A stretch of DNA of 64,000 nucleotides from Ruegeria lacuscaerulensis (lineage in GTDB: Bacteria; Pseudomonadota; Alphaproteobacteria; Rhodobacterales; Rhodobacteraceae), in contig NZ_WPZL01000002.1 of NCBI RefSeq assembly GCF_013031245.1, positions 310,001-374,000 of the forward strand. Direction: 5' to 3'. Positions 10,190 to 19,911 of this stretch are shown here, piece by piece (within the stretch, counting starts at the first letter, position 1; each line of letters begins with the position of its first letter). The translations under genes and the position numbers were made by a program. A model generated the notes under the pieces. That model made no database searches, was not told where the DNA came from, and saw nothing but the letters and a program-made list of their open reading frames with translations.

Positions 10190-10657
10190 TTATGTCGGTG
10201 AACCACCCATCGCTTGATAAAGCGCGCTCAGCGCCTTATCCAGCGTTTTGCTTTCCACAGGAACTCTGACCGTTGGGCCGTTCTTTTGCGGGACATCAAA
10301 GTAGAGTTCGGCATCCACACGATAGCCCCTCGAGTTCTGGGTCGATGTCATCCGCATGACGCTTTTCGGAAGGTCCTGAGGGTATCCGTCATAATTGAGA
10401 ATCAAAAACGCCGTTGTTTCCGGAGGAATGAGCTCGGAGCATTCAAATACCCGGTTACCAGTCTTTTCAAATCGCTCGCCCGGGCCGTCACATTCAATTT
10501 CAAACGTGTCGAACAGCCGTTTCGGGTATGTATCGAACTGCGCGCTACGTGCGGGAGGGGGCACATCTTGTGGTGTGCATGCCACGAATAGCGCCATTAC
10601 GGGAAGTAAGCGAATTAACAACAACGGTCCCGGTCCCTTCGTTCGTTTGCGCCGCAT
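10190..10657 (-). CDS. Putative lipoprotein of unknown function
   Basis: The 155-residue product has a basic N terminus, a hydrophobic segment (LLLIRLLPVMALFVAC) ending in a lipobox-like VAC, and a short Pro-rich linker. This suggests export and lipid attachment at that cysteine. The remainder has a mixed alpha/beta look with conserved-looking WYR-type elements absent, and I recognise no domain. It stands alone, convergent with tRNA-Pro, with its stop 10 bases from the tRNA. Confidence 0.65.
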   Translation of the reverse strand: MRRKRTKGPGPLLLIRLLPVMALFVACTPQDVPPPARSAQFDTYPKRLFDTFEIECDGPGERFEKTGNRVFECSELIPPETTAFLILNYDGYPQDLPKSVMRMTSTQNSRGYRVDAELYFDVPQKNGPTVRVPVESKTLDKALSALYQAMGGSPT

Positions 10658-10920
10658 ACGTCGTCTTGTTTCTTATCGCTGAATATCCGTGCGCTGATTC
10701 TCCTTCAGCCTCGCCATCTTAACCTCGGATTATCAAATGCCGATAACTATGCTGACAAACACAGTTAATTGCGCTGAGAGTTTTCGCGCCCGGCAAAGGG
10801 TTTCCGTGGATGACCCTGTGGAGGAATCGGTTTCCGCCTTGTGACACGCGTCGTGATCAAAGCGGTCAACAAAAAAGATTTCAAAATGGCTGAAAAATGG
10901 CGTTGACCTTCTATGGTTGA

Positions 10921-10967
10921 ATACGCCAAGTTGTATAGGCCGAAAGCGATGCCACTAAATCTGGTAG
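10921..10967. promoter_or_regulatory. Tandem NrdR-box-like sites upstream of nrdJ
   Basis: Two 16-bp sites lie at 10921-10936 (ATACGCCAAGTTGTAT) and 10952-10967 (CCACTAAATCTGGTAG). Both keep the C at position 4, A at 8, T at 11 and G at 13 of the NrdR consensus, and they start exactly 31 bp apart. That spacing (three helical turns) is what tandem NrdR boxes show. NrdR represses ribonucleotide reductase genes when dATP is high. The sites are about 190 bp before the chosen nrdJ start. Confidence 0.5.
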
Positions 10968-11154
10968 TAAGACCAGAATAAGGCATAGGGCGAGGGTCGG
11001 AAAGCACATCGTATTAACGTGCAGCCGTTTGAGCGGTTTTGCGCTGTTAAGAGCAGCGTCCGGTCATTTACGCCCAGATTTCCGGCATGGCGGACGGTCT
11101 GAATATTTGGACCTGACGCAAACGGACAAGTTGATTGTATCTAGGGCGGCGGAC

Positions 11155-14100
11155 ATGAAGATTGACAGGAAATTTACTAAACCGGGGCAGGACGCTTACG
11201 CAGATCTGGACTTCGTCTCTGCGACCTCCGAAATCCGAAACCCGGATGGCACAATTGTGTTCCGCCTGGATGATATCGAAGTCCCCACTAGTTGGAGCCA
11301 GGTCGCAAGCGATGTCATTGCGCAGAAGTATTTCCGCAAGGCGGGCGTTCCGACCCAGCTGAAAAAGGTCAAAGAGAAAGACGTTCCCGAATTCCTGTGG
11401 CGTTCCGTCCCCGCAGAAGGCGCTGAATTTGAAGGGGAAACCTCCTCCAAGCAAGTGTTCGACCGTCTGGCAGGCGCCTGGGCCTATTGGGGCTGGAAGG
11501 GCGGCTATTTCTCAACCGAGGAAGACGCGCGCGCCTATTTCGACGAGATGCGCTATATGCTGGCGACGCAGCGCGCCGCCCCGAACAGCCCGCAATGGTT
11601 CAACACCGGTCTGCACTGGGCCTACGGAATCGACGGCCCGGCGCAGGGGCACCACTATGTCGACCATAAAACCGGCAAGCTGACTAAATCGAAATCCGCT
11701 TACGAACATCCGCAGCCGCACGCGTGCTTTATCCAGTCTGTCGATGATGACCTGGTGAACGAAGGTGGCATCATGGATCTTTGGGTGCGTGAGGCGCGCC
11801 TGTTCAAATATGGCTCGGGCACCGGGACCAACTTCAGCCATCTGCGTGCAGAAGGCGAATCGCTGTCGGGTGGCGGCAAGTCCTCGGGCCTTATGGGCTT
11901 TCTCAAGATCGGCGACCGCGCCGCTGGCGCGATCAAATCAGGCGGAACAACCCGTCGAGCAGCAAAGATGGTAATCGTCGATGCAGATCACCCGGACATC
12001 GAGCAATTCATCGAATGGAAGGTGATCGAAGAGCAGAAGGTGGCCTCGATCGTTGCCGGATCGAAGATGCACGAGAAGATGCTGAACGGCATTTTCGAGG
12101 CCATCCGCACCTGGGATGGCGCGCAGGAAGACGCGTATGATCCCAACAAGAATGACGCCCTCAAAAAAGCGGTTCGTGAGGCGAAAAAGGTTGCGATCCC
12201 TGAGACTTACATCAAGCGCGTTCTGGATTACGCCAAGCAGGGTCACGACAGCATCGAGTTCCCGACCTATGACACCGACTGGGATTCGGAAGCGTATAGC
12301 TCGGTCTCGGGCCAGAACTCGAACAACTCGATTCGCGTGACCAACGCGTTCCTGACCGCGGCCGAAAAGGATGCGGATTGGGAACTGATCAACCGCACTG
12401 ATGGTAAGGTCGCGCGGACCGTCAAGGCGCGCGATCTGTGGGAAAAGGTCGGCCACGCGGCTTGGGCCTGCGCCGATCCGGGCATCCAGTTCCATGACAC
12501 TGTCAATGAGTGGCACACATGCCCCGAAGACGGCGAGATTCGCGGTTCGAACCCGTGCTCGGAATACATGTTCCTCGATGACACGGCCTGTAATCTGGCG
12601 TCGATGAATCTGCTGACTTTCCTGAAGGACGGCGAGTTTCAGGCGGCCGACTACATGCACGCCTCGCGTCTGTGGACCCTGACGCTGGAAATCTCGGTAA
12701 CCATGGCGCAGTTCCCGTCGAAGGAAATCGCGCAGCTGTCCTATGATTTCCGCACGCTGGGTCTGGGCTATGCCAACATTGGCGGTCTGCTGATGAACAT
12801 GGGCTACAGCTATGACTCGGACGAGGGGCGCTCAATCTGTGGTGCACTGACAGCGATCATGACCGGTGTGGCTTATGCGACGTCGGCTGAGATTGCCGGA
12901 GAGCTTGGCCCGTTCAAAGGCTATGAACGCAATGCTGACCACATGCTGCGTGTCATCCGCAACCACCGCCGCGCGGCGCAGGGCGTGACCAACGGTTACG
13001 AGAAACTGGCGGTCAAACCGGTGCCCCTAGATCATAGCAACTGCCCGGACAAGCGTCTGATCGATCTGGCCATGTCGGCTTGGGACGAAGCGCTGAACCT
13101 CGGTGAAAAGAACGGTTACCGCAACGCACAGGCCACCGTGATCGCGCCGACCGGCACCATCGGTCTGGTAATGGATTGCGACACCACTGGGATCGAGCCG
13201 GATTTTGCGCTCGTCAAGTTCAAGAAGCTGGCCGGTGGCGGTTACTTCAAGATCATCAACCGCTCGGTGCCGTCGGCGCTTGAGAAACTGGGCTATTCCT
13301 CGTCTCAGATCGAAGAGATTGTGGGCTATGCCGTCGGTCACGGCACCATCGGCAATGCGCCGGGCATCAACCACACTTCGCTGACAGGTCACGGCTTTGG
13401 CCCGAATGAACTGGCCAAGGTAGACGCCGCGCTGGAAAGCGCCTTTGATATCAGGTTTGTCTTCAACCAGTGGACACTGGGTGAGGACTTCTGCACCGGT
13501 GTTCTGGGCATCCCGGCAACCAAGCTGAATGACCCGACCTTCGATCTGCTGCGCCACTTGGGCTTTACCAAGGCGGATATCGACGCGGCCAACGACCATG
13601 TCTGCGGAACGATGACGCTGGAAGGCGCACCGCATCTGAAGGAAGAGCACTATTCGATCTTCGACTGCGCCAACCCGTGCGGCAAGAAAGGCAAGCGTTT
13701 CCTTGGGGTTGATAGCCATATCACCATGATGGCGGCGGCGCAGAGCTTTATCTCGGGCGCGATCTCGAAAACGATCAACATGCCGAATGACGCAACTATC
13801 GAGGACTGCCAGAAAGCCTATGAACTCAGCTGGTCGCTGGGTGTGAAAGCCAATGCGCTGTACCGCGATGGCTCGAAACTGTCGCAGCCGTTGGCCGCAG
13901 CACTGGTCGAGGATGATGACGAAGCGGCAGAAGTGCTGGAAAGCGGTTCGACGCAGGAAAAGGCCGTCGTCCTGGCCGAGAAGGTGATCGAAAAGGTTGT
14001 GGTCAAGGAAATGATCCGCAGCCATCGCGAGAAACTGCCGCATCGCCGCAAGGGTTACACCCAAAAGGCGATCGTAGGCGGCCACAAAGTCTATCTGCGC

Positions 14101-14775
14101 ACGGGTGAGTTCGAAGACGGCAAGCTGGGCGAGATTTTCATCGACATGCACAAGGAAGGTGCTGGCTTCCGGGCGATGATGAACAACTTTGCCATCGCCG
14201 TATCGGTTGGCCTGCAATACGGCGTGCCGCTGGAAGAGTTCGTCGACGCTTTCACCTTCACCAAGTTCGAACCGGCAGGAATGGTGCAGGGTAACGACTC
14301 GATCAAGAATGCGACGTCGATCCTGGACTACATCTTCCGCGAACTGGCTGTGTCTTATCTGGATCGCACCGATCTGGCCCATGTGAAGCCCGAGGGCGCA
14401 ACCTTTGACGACCTGGGGCGTGGTGAAGAAGACGGTCTATCCAATGTCTCGGAAATCAGCGACAGCGCGGCATCCAAGTCATTGGAAGTTCTGAAACAAA
14501 TCAGCTCGACCGGCTATCTGCGCAAACGTCTGCCGCAGGATCTGGCAGTGTTCAATGGTGGTCAGGTTGAGGTCAGCGGCATGTCAGAGACCGCAGCTTC
14601 ATTCGAGGCGCCGGTCGCGGAAACTGCAGTTGCAACCGGCATGGATGCACGGACCAAGGCCAAGATGCAGGGCTATGAGGGCGATCCCTGCGGCGAATGC
14701 GGAAACTATACGCTGGTGCGCAACGGCACCTGCATGAAATGCAACACCTGCGGCGCGACCAGCGGGTGTAGCTAA
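11155..14775 (+). CDS. nrdJ: Adenosylcobalamin-dependent (class II) ribonucleoside-diphosphate reductase
   Basis: NrdJ makes deoxyribonucleotides with a B12-derived radical, without oxygen. The 1206-residue length is normal for the large alphaproteobacterial form. Recognisable parts include [16 protein letters not shown] early on, [40 protein letters not shown] (finger-loop cysteine region), [20 protein letters not shown], and a C-terminal zinc-ribbon-like [24 protein letters not shown] 11155 begins the family's usual N terminus MKIDRKFT; the longer frame from 11029 adds 42 unlikely residues. Likely regulated by NrdR via the upstream boxes. It also implies that the host makes or imports cobalamin. 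Confidence 0.96.
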   Translation: MKIDRKFTKPGQDAYADLDFVSATSEIRNPDGTIVFRLDDIEVPTSWSQVASDVIAQKYFRKAGVPTQLKKVKEKDVPEFLWRSVPAEGAEFEGETSSKQVFDRLAGAWAYWGWKGGYFSTEEDARAYFDEMRYMLATQRAAPNSPQWFNTGLHWAYGIDGPAQGHHYVDHKTGKLTKSKSAYEHPQPHACFIQSVDDDLVNEGGIMDLWVREARLFKYGSGTGTNFSHLRAEGESLSGGGKSSGLMGFLKIGDRAAGAIKSGGTTRRAAKMVIVDADHPDIEQFIEWKVIEEQKVASIVAGSKMHEKMLNGIFEAIRTWDGAQEDAYDPNKNDALKKAVREAKKVAIPETYIKRVLDYAKQGHDSIEFPTYDTDWDSEAYSSVSGQNSNNSIRVTNAFLTAAEKDADWELINRTDGKVARTVKARDLWEKVGHAAWACADPGIQFHDTVNEWHTCPEDGEIRGSNPCSEYMFLDDTACNLASMNLLTFLKDGEFQAADYMHASRLWTLTLEISVTMAQFPSKEIAQLSYDFRTLGLGYANIGGLLMNMGYSYDSDEGRSICGALTAIMTGVAYATSAEIAGELGPFKGYERNADHMLRVIRNHRRAAQGVTNGYEKLAVKPVPLDHSNCPDKRLIDLAMSAWDEALNLGEKNGYRNAQATVIAPTGTIGLVMDCDTTGIEPDFALVKFKKLAGGGYFKIINRSVPSALEKLGYSSSQIEEIVGYAVGHGTIGNAPGINHTSLTGHGFGPNELAKVDAALESAFDIRFVFNQWTLGEDFCTGVLGIPATKLNDPTFDLLRHLGFTKADIDAANDHVCGTMTLEGAPHLKEEHYSIFDCANPCGKKGKRFLGVDSHITMMAAAQSFISGAISKTINMPNDATIEDCQKAYELSWSLGVKANALYRDGSKLSQPLAAALVEDDDEAAEVLESGSTQEKAVVLAEKVIEKVVVKEMIRSHREKLPHRRKGYTQKAIVGGHKVYLRTGEFEDGKLGEIFIDMHKEGAGFRAMMNNFAIAVSVGLQYGVPLEEFVDAFTFTKFEPAGMVQGNDSIKNATSILDYIFRELAVSYLDRTDLAHVKPEGATFDDLGRGEEDGLSNVSEISDSAASKSLEVLKQISSTGYLRKRLPQDLAVFNGGQVEVSGMSETAASFEAPVAETAVATGMDARTKAKMQGYEGDPCGECGNYTLVRNGTCMKCNTCGATSGCS

Positions 14776-14780
14776 GGCAA

Positions 14781-14801
14781 ACGCCCCGCCAGGCGGGGTG
14801 T
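14781..14801 (+). terminator. GC-rich hairpin just after nrdJ
   Basis: An eight-base-pair stem (ACGCCCCG / CGGGGTGT, one G-T pair) with loop CCAGG starts six bases after the nrdJ stop. There is no U-tract, so it may be a processing or stabilising hairpin rather than an intrinsic terminator. A textbook terminator follows at 15044. Confidence 0.4.
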
Positions 14802-14829
14802 AGGGACCTGAATTTCCCCCCGGATATTC

Positions 14830-14913
14830 GGTCCCGACGAACACGGGGCAAAGCCTGAGACTTACCAAGGCGCTTTGCTCCACTCGGCCAACATGCCCGT
14901 GTTGGTCGGGAAC
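14830..14913. other. Nested inverted repeat in the nrdJ-EF-hand intergenic region
   Basis: Outer arms 14832-14847 and 14896-14911 match over 16 bases with one mismatch. Inside them lie a perfect 7-bp pair GCAAAGC (14848-14854) and GCTTTGC (14872-14878). Together they can fold into a long two-part hairpin. No convincing ORF covers the region on either strand. It could be a small RNA, a structured 3' UTR or an intergenic repeat unit. The whole gap 14776-15316 holds no gene that I can support. Confidence 0.45.
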
Positions 14914-15043
14914 AGGGTGGGGCGGAATATTTGCTCTTTCCCACTCTTTCACGGGGCGGGTGCGCTCGTCCCATGCGCAGTCCAGGCCGCAGGCAAAAAA
15001 ACACCGGGCGGTCAACGAAATGAGCCTGGAAGGCGAAACTGAC

Positions 15044-15070
15044 AGGGGGCTTCGGCCCCCTTTCTTTTTT
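15044..15070 (+). terminator. Intrinsic terminator (GGGGGC-TTCG-GCCCCC plus T-run)
   Basis: Six G/C pairs closed by an A-T pair and capped with a TTCG tetraloop are followed by TTTCTTTTTT. This is a strong rightward Rho-independent terminator. It would end the nrdJ message or an independent RNA from 14,800-15,040. Confidence 0.85.
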
Positions 15071-15316
15071 GGGGGAGTTTCGGCGGGTTTTGAGCAGAGC
15101 ATTGCCGGATTGCCAATTCGCGTCGGGCAAGAACCGCCGAGCGTGGATGGGGCGATTTTGACCAGCGGCTGCCCGCATACGCGACTCTGCCAAACACGCG
15201 GAGATTGGCGCGAAAGTTCCCGAATCCCTCATTGCGGGTGACACGGGTTGGGGTTGAGGTGTTTCTGGTGCCTGTCCGGACACGAAACATACAGAACTCA
15301 ATCAGGAGGCATCACA

Positions 15317-15562
15317 ATGAAACCGCAAACTCTGGCCGCTATTTCCGTACTCGCTCTTGGACTGCCGGCGCTGGCCGTCGCGCAATCCACAGCCGACGCC
15401 AACGGAGATGGTGTTTTGACGATCGAAGAAGTGCAGGCCGTTCTGCCCGAAGTTGACGCAGACGGCTTCTCGGCGATGGACACAAATGGTGACGGCGCGC
15501 TGGATGAGGCAGAGATTGCCGTGGCGCAGGAAGCAGGCCTGTTGCCGCCTTCCAACGGCTGA
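15317..15562 (+). CDS. Small exported EF-hand protein
   Basis: The 81-residue product has a signal peptide (MKPQTLAAISVLALGLPALAVAQ) and then two EF-hand loops, DANGDGVLTIEE and DTNGDGALDEAE, with the Asp/Asn/Asp/Glu ligand pattern for Ca2+. ATG 15317 is preceded by AGGAGG at ideal distance; the longer frame has no support. It is a likely periplasmic calcium-binding protein, with its specific role unknown. It ends before a shared bidirectional terminator. Confidence 0.85.
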   Translation: MKPQTLAAISVLALGLPALAVAQSTADANGDGVLTIEEVQAVLPEVDADGFSAMDTNGDGALDEAEIAVAQEAGLLPPSNG

Positions 15563-15577
15563 GGCCACGGCGAAAAG

Positions 15578-15609
15578 AGGCGGCCCGATGGATTTCGGGT
15601 CGCCTTTTC
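15578..15609. terminator. Bidirectional terminator between EF-hand gene and mttB-like gene
   Basis: Arms 15578-15588 and 15595-15605 form an 11-bp stem with one wobble. TTTTC follows on the plus strand, and AAAA precedes it, giving TTTT on the minus strand. It lies between convergent stops and should act both ways. Confidence 0.75.
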
Positions 15610-15615
15610 AATATT

Positions 15616-17160
15616 TTACATCGGCAAGTGGATGTTGAACTTGCCGCGAAGCTCGGCATCCAGAAGCGGATCAAATCGGGCTGGCGAGGGTGCAAACAGG
15701 ATTTCTTCTTTCCGCTTGATTGCCTTTTCGATCAGGTCTGGCTTGCCAAGTTCCACCCATTCCTTGGGTGAAGAACGATCACCAAAAGTTGGGTAGACGT
15801 AATCCGCCTGCATCCGGCTGAGCGTTGCATCGGTTCCAAGATAGTGACCCGGTCCACCCATGCAGACTTCGGCAATCTGGTCCAACGCCAGCGTTTCATC
15901 CGTCACCTCGATTCCGCGCACGCAGCGCTGCGCCTGACCGATCAGGTCGTCGCTGAGGATGAGGCTTTCAAAGCAGAACCCCAGCAACGACGCGTGCATG
16001 CCCGCCGATTCATACACCATGTTCAGGCCTGATAGCCCGGCCATGACATTCGAGCACATTTGTTCCCACCCGGCCTGCATGTCCGGCAGTTTTGAATCCG
16101 AGGCCCCCGCGGCGGCACCGCCAGGCAGGTCGTAGAACTTGTGCATTTGGGCGCACCCCGCGGTCAGCAGGGCCTGCTCACCCGAGCCTATGGACATGGC
16201 GCCTGTGCGCAGATCCAGACCAAAGGGCCAGGTGCCAAATATTGCTGGTGCGCCTGGCTTTACGGCGTTTACGTAAATCAAACCGGCCAGGCATTCGGCT
16301 GTGGCTTGGGTGATTGCGCCAGCGACTGTCGAGGGCGCAGTGGCTCCGGCCATCCCGGCGGACAGCAGCAGGACCGGCATTCCCGCCTTGATGCACTCTT
16401 CCATCACTTCGCAACTTTCCGTTGCGAATTTCATCGGCGGAACCACAAAGCAGTTCGAGTTGGACATGAACGGCCGTTCCCGCCACTTGTCTTCGCCGCC
16501 AGCGATCATGTGCAGCATTTCCATTGCCGGGGCTACGTGGCTGGGTTCGGTGAACGATGTGCCGATATGTTTGAACGTGCCGGAGGTCGTGGCATAGATC
16601 GTGTTCAGATCCATTTCCAGGTTGTCCGCGATATCGCGACACACCATCGGACGCTGAACGAAATGGATATTTTCCAGCTGTTCGCAAATCCGGGACGCAT
16701 CATGCAGGTCCTGAACCGTGGAATCCCGGTATTCCTGTCCGTGTACATCGACCATGCTGACTGCCGCACCGGCGGTGCCATAGTGAACACGGGTGCCCGA
16801 CAGCTCTAGATCCGTCTTGCCATCCCGGCTGTACAATGTGACCGAACGATTGGCCTTGGCGATGGTGTCTTCCACCAATGCGCGTGGGAAACGAATTCGG
16901 CCGTCGTCCCCCAAGGCGCAACCAGCGGCCACCAAGTAGTCGATCCCGCTTTGAGGGGCGTCCGCCAGTCCGATGGTTTCCAATGCCGTTAGCGCGGCTT
17001 CGTGAATCCGTTCGACTTGCGCTTGCGTCAGAACCTTAAGGGTGCCGCCCTCCATGCCGGGGCGTATGGGGCGCAGATGTTCTGGAAGCGCCGAGGCTCG
17101 GGCCGCACGACGCGCGGCGCGTCCGCCACTTCGCGGTGTGTTGCGGGTTTGATCATTCAT
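15616..17160 (-). CDS. Trimethylamine methyltransferase (MttB) family protein without pyrrolysine
   Basis: The 514-residue product belongs to the MttB superfamily (COG5598), shown by the N-terminal TLKVLTQAQVERIHEAAL block, GSAGAAVSMVD-like HYGTAGAAVSMVD, the central GTWPFGLDLRTGAMS, and C-terminal GPGHYLGTDATLSRM. Members transfer methyl groups from quaternary or tertiary amines such as glycine betaine to a corrinoid protein. The frame has no internal amber codon, so this is the non-pyrrolysine type common in roseobacters. No corrinoid-protein or methyltransferase partner gene lies next to it, so its substrate is open. ATG 17160 starts the conserved region; the upstream extension is unlikely. 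Confidence 0.88.
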   Translation of the reverse strand: MNDQTRNTPRSGGRAARRAARASALPEHLRPIRPGMEGGTLKVLTQAQVERIHEAALTALETIGLADAPQSGIDYLVAAGCALGDDGRIRFPRALVEDTIAKANRSVTLYSRDGKTDLELSGTRVHYGTAGAAVSMVDVHGQEYRDSTVQDLHDASRICEQLENIHFVQRPMVCRDIADNLEMDLNTIYATTSGTFKHIGTSFTEPSHVAPAMEMLHMIAGGEDKWRERPFMSNSNCFVVPPMKFATESCEVMEECIKAGMPVLLLSAGMAGATAPSTVAGAITQATAECLAGLIYVNAVKPGAPAIFGTWPFGLDLRTGAMSIGSGEQALLTAGCAQMHKFYDLPGGAAAGASDSKLPDMQAGWEQMCSNVMAGLSGLNMVYESAGMHASLLGFCFESLILSDDLIGQAQRCVRGIEVTDETLALDQIAEVCMGGPGHYLGTDATLSRMQADYVYPTFGDRSSPKEWVELGKPDLIEKAIKRKEEILFAPSPARFDPLLDAELRGKFNIHLPM

Positions 17161-17580
17161 AGTTCGGAATCCGGTCGTAAAGGTGTTTTCAGGGTGACTG
17201 TACTCAGCCCCCCGATGGCCGCCCACGCGCTGCACGCCCACGGTCCGCACCAATGGTACGGCTAACCAGGCGAATCTTCCAAACTTCGTTCTGCATGCAG
17301 GTCCTCACAATGTGACACGAAGTATTCCGATGTGGGCCATGGCAATCTGTTCTGTTTGCGACCTGAGCGCCCAAAAGCGAAGTATTCATGCAGATGTCAC
17401 TGTCAACTTTTATCTGCACAAGTTTTTTTCATGTGCAGTCAAAAATTTGTTATAGTTCCTTCACTTATTTAAGAGTGGTCCTCGGTCTCAATTGAATTTT
17501 AGGGATTGCAGACCAAGTTTTTGAGTGACGACACCCTGATTGACCTGCGCTTTGGCGAAAGGTTTTTTTTGGAGAGGTTT
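17161..17580. other. 420-bp intergenic region between divergent genes
   Basis: It separates the leftward mttB-like gene and the rightward outer-membrane gene and must hold both promoters. A 10-mer CGAAGTATTC recurs at 17318 and 17378, exactly 60 bp apart, and GTGACA (17312) faces TGTCAC (17395). The last 120 bases are AT-rich. I see no gene here. Confidence 0.5.
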
Positions 17581-18099
17581 ATGAAAGTCCTTAAGGCCCT
17601 CATTATTTCCTCTATAGCAACTATCTCCGCACCGGTGATGGCGGAGGATTGGACAGGGGCCTATGCCGGTTTCAGTTTTGGATATGCGGATGCCGATGGA
17701 CCGAACGGGTCCAGTGGGAATGATACAGTTTTCGGGCCTCATATCGGTTACGACCGCGACTTCGGAAACTTCGTTCTAGGTGGAGAACTGGAATACAACC
17801 GCCTGTCTTTGAACCTCGGCGGCAACGAGGGCACATTGGACAGCATGACGCGCTTGAAACTGCGCGGTGGTTACGATTTCGGGGCAGCGCTGGGGTACGT
17901 CGTGGTTGGCGCCGCCAGAGTGGATTCCTCCGTCGATAGTGACACCGCGGCTGTTTACGGAATTGGTGTGGCCTATCCCATAAATGATAAATTTATAATC
18001 AGCGGCGAGGCACTGCGTCAGAATTTTGACGATGTCACCCGATCTGACGGCAGCCTGGATTCGAACGTGTTCAACCTGCGCACTACTTTCCGTTTCTAA
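17581..18099 (+). CDS. Outer-membrane beta-barrel protein (OmpA-like/Omp25 type)
   Basis: The 172-residue product has a signal peptide ending APVMA-EDW, then alternating amphipathic strands (GAYAGFSFGYADADG, FGPHIGYDRDFGNFVLGGELEYNR, LKLRGGYDFG, FIISGEALRQNF) and the terminal Phe (TTFRF) used by the Bam machinery. This is the small eight-stranded porin-like barrel of the outer membrane. ATG 17581 is preceded by GGAGAGG; an upstream in-frame start would put 25 charged residues before the signal peptide. Function beyond an outer-membrane barrel is unknown. Confidence 0.88.
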   Translation: MKVLKALIISSIATISAPVMAEDWTGAYAGFSFGYADADGPNGSSGNDTVFGPHIGYDRDFGNFVLGGELEYNRLSLNLGGNEGTLDSMTRLKLRGGYDFGAALGYVVVGAARVDSSVDSDTAAVYGIGVAYPINDKFIISGEALRQNFDDVTRSDGSLDSNVFNLRTTFRF

Positions 18100-18105
18100 G
18101 TGTCG

Positions 18106-19293
18106 TCACTCGGCGGCGTGTTTGTCGGCCAGATCGGCGGCAAAGTCGCAGATCGTCTTCAGCGCAGCAGCGAATCTTTCATCGTCGATCGTCATCGCGA
18201 CACGGATGTGACCTGCGGCAGCAGTGCCAAAGCTCTCGCCCGGCATGACAGCAATCGCGTGGGCGTCGAGCAGAGCGTTGGCGAACCCTTCGCCACTAAG
18301 GCCGGTGGCCCGGATATCCAGCATCAGATACATTGCGCCTTGCGCGGGAACCAACCCGACGGCGCTCTGTGCATTGAGGATATCAATGGCAAGACTGCGC
18401 CGCCTCAGGAAGGGCGTAGCGACTTCCTCTTCCAACTCAATGCCCGCGTTCAATGCAAAGCTGGCCGCGTCCTGAATGAATCCTGGTACGCCATAGGTTG
18501 TATGGGTGGCAAGGTTGACCAGATGGGTGATCACGTCTTCTGGTCCAACGATCCAACCGCATCGCGACCCGGTCATGGCGTGCGATTTGGACATCGACCC
18601 GACGACCAGAGTGCGCTCTGCCATGCCGGGCAGTGTGCGAGGTGAAATATGCACGCCATCCCAGACCTGTGTGTCGTACACTTCATCTGAAATCAGCCAA
18701 AGGTCACGGTTACGGCAAACGTCGGCGATTCCTGTCAGTGTTTGGCGAGAATAGACGACCCCGGTGGGGTTGTTCGGAGAGTTGACCAGCAGCGACACCG
18801 CCTCATCGGCTGCTGCGTCGATCTGCTCGGCGCGTGGCTGAAAGCCGTCTTCGGCGGTCGTTTGGATCGACTGTGCCGTCGCGCCTGCAGCGCGGATCGT
18901 GCCGGGAAAAGTGGCATAGTAAGGGTCGAGATACAGGCCGACGTCACCGGGGTCGCACACTGCGACATGTGCGGCAAACAGGGCGGACTGACCGCCGGGA
19001 GTGATCAGCACATTGTTGCGTGTCGTTGGAACACCCGTGCGCGCCTGAAGCCGGGCGGCGACGGTATCGCGCAGCAAATCCGTGCCCGGGACCATGGCGT
19101 AGCCGGTATGGCCTTGCTGCGCCGAAAGGTTCATGGCGTTCAGAATCGACGGGTCGGTGCGAATATCGTGCTCACCAATGGTCAATTCGGTCACTGCGTG
19201 ACCTTCGCTGATCATGCGGCGCGCGCGGTAAAATACATCCCATCCGTCACTGCTGCCCCCGGTCAGGTGAGTGATACGCTGCGACAATTTCAT
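18106..19293 (-). CDS. PLP-dependent aminotransferase (class I/II)
   Basis: A 395-residue fold-type I aminotransferase. It shows NSPNNPTG, DEVYDTQVWDG, the PLP lysine in GSMSKSHAMTGSRCGW and the C-terminal HIRVAMTIDDE. It is distinct from the aminotransferase at 5.7 kb, which has a different Lys motif. Substrate is not predictable from sequence. It is convergent with the outer-membrane gene, with only six bases between the stops. Start 19293 gives the common N terminus MKLSQRI. Confidence 0.88.
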   Translation of the reverse strand: MKLSQRITHLTGGSSDGWDVFYRARRMISEGHAVTELTIGEHDIRTDPSILNAMNLSAQQGHTGYAMVPGTDLLRDTVAARLQARTGVPTTRNNVLITPGGQSALFAAHVAVCDPGDVGLYLDPYYATFPGTIRAAGATAQSIQTTAEDGFQPRAEQIDAAADEAVSLLVNSPNNPTGVVYSRQTLTGIADVCRNRDLWLISDEVYDTQVWDGVHISPRTLPGMAERTLVVGSMSKSHAMTGSRCGWIVGPEDVITHLVNLATHTTYGVPGFIQDAASFALNAGIELEEEVATPFLRRRSLAIDILNAQSAVGLVPAQGAMYLMLDIRATGLSGEGFANALLDAHAIAVMPGESFGTAAAGHIRVAMTIDDERFAAALKTICDFAADLADKHAAE

Positions 19294-19350
19294 GACGCGC
19301 CCCCTTTGGTCGATTTCGCAGACAGGGCCAGAGCATTTGGCGAAAGTCAA

Positions 19351-19695
19351 TCAGCTTCTTGGGGGCAGGGCGGCCTGAACCTTCTTGGTCAGAGATGACC
19401 GCACCAGATCGTAGGATGAGGTCAGGCGATGGCGCAGTTCATCCTCGTCACAATCGAAAGGCAGACGTATCCAGCTGCGGTGAAAATACGGGGCTTTTTC
19501 GCCAACACCCGCGTCTATCAGCATCAGGGCCGTTTCGATATCGGGAGTTTTCACGGATACGCCGTCATTGGCCGTCCCTATACAGGCGAACATCTTACCG
19601 CCGACCTTCCAGGCATCGTGCCCTCCGCCCCAGGGGTCGGACAGCTCGGCGCCGGGGAACGTTCGGCAGATGGAATTCACGTGTTCTCGGGTCAT
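19351..19695 (-). CDS. MmcQ/YjbR family protein
   Basis: The roughly 114-residue product has the YjbR (CyaY-like fold) pattern, with an N-terminal LPGAELSDPWG-like segment, KVGGKMFACIG, a central KTP, and a C-terminal SWIRLPFDCDEDELRHRLTSSYDLV. The family is small, cytosolic and often called DNA-binding, but function is not settled. I prefer ATG 19695 (MTREHVN) because family members begin there; an ATG at 19740 is an equally open alternative with no better ribosome-binding site. Confidence 0.78.
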   Translation of the reverse strand: MTREHVNSICRTFPGAELSDPWGGGHDAWKVGGKMFACIGTANDGVSVKTPDIETALMLIDAGVGEKAPYFHRSWIRLPFDCDEDELRHRLTSSYDLVRSSLTKKVQAALPPRS

Positions 19696-19911
19696 GTCCG
19701 GATGGTGCGCCGTGCGCCGCGAGAACTCAAGTCTTGGCATAACGGCTTGCCCGTGATACGTGAAACCTCATGAACCGGATGACTTGCATCATTATCTGCT
19801 GCATTACCTGCTGATTTATCAAGCGGGCCGGTTTCTTTCGTTTTCATCCCTGAGACAAGTTGCTAAGCCCGCGCCAACGCGCAAGCTTATGCTGTCTTTA
19901 GGAGCCGACCG

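Noticed and set aside
10765..11007. 80-codon minus-strand frame in the nrdJ upstream region
   Set aside because: No start signal and composition unlike a real gene; it covers the NrdR-like sites.
14573..15301. Long minus-strand frame over the nrdJ end and the structured gap
   Set aside because: Arg/Pro/Ser-rich translation typical of a shadow of GC-rich DNA; it runs through the terminator.
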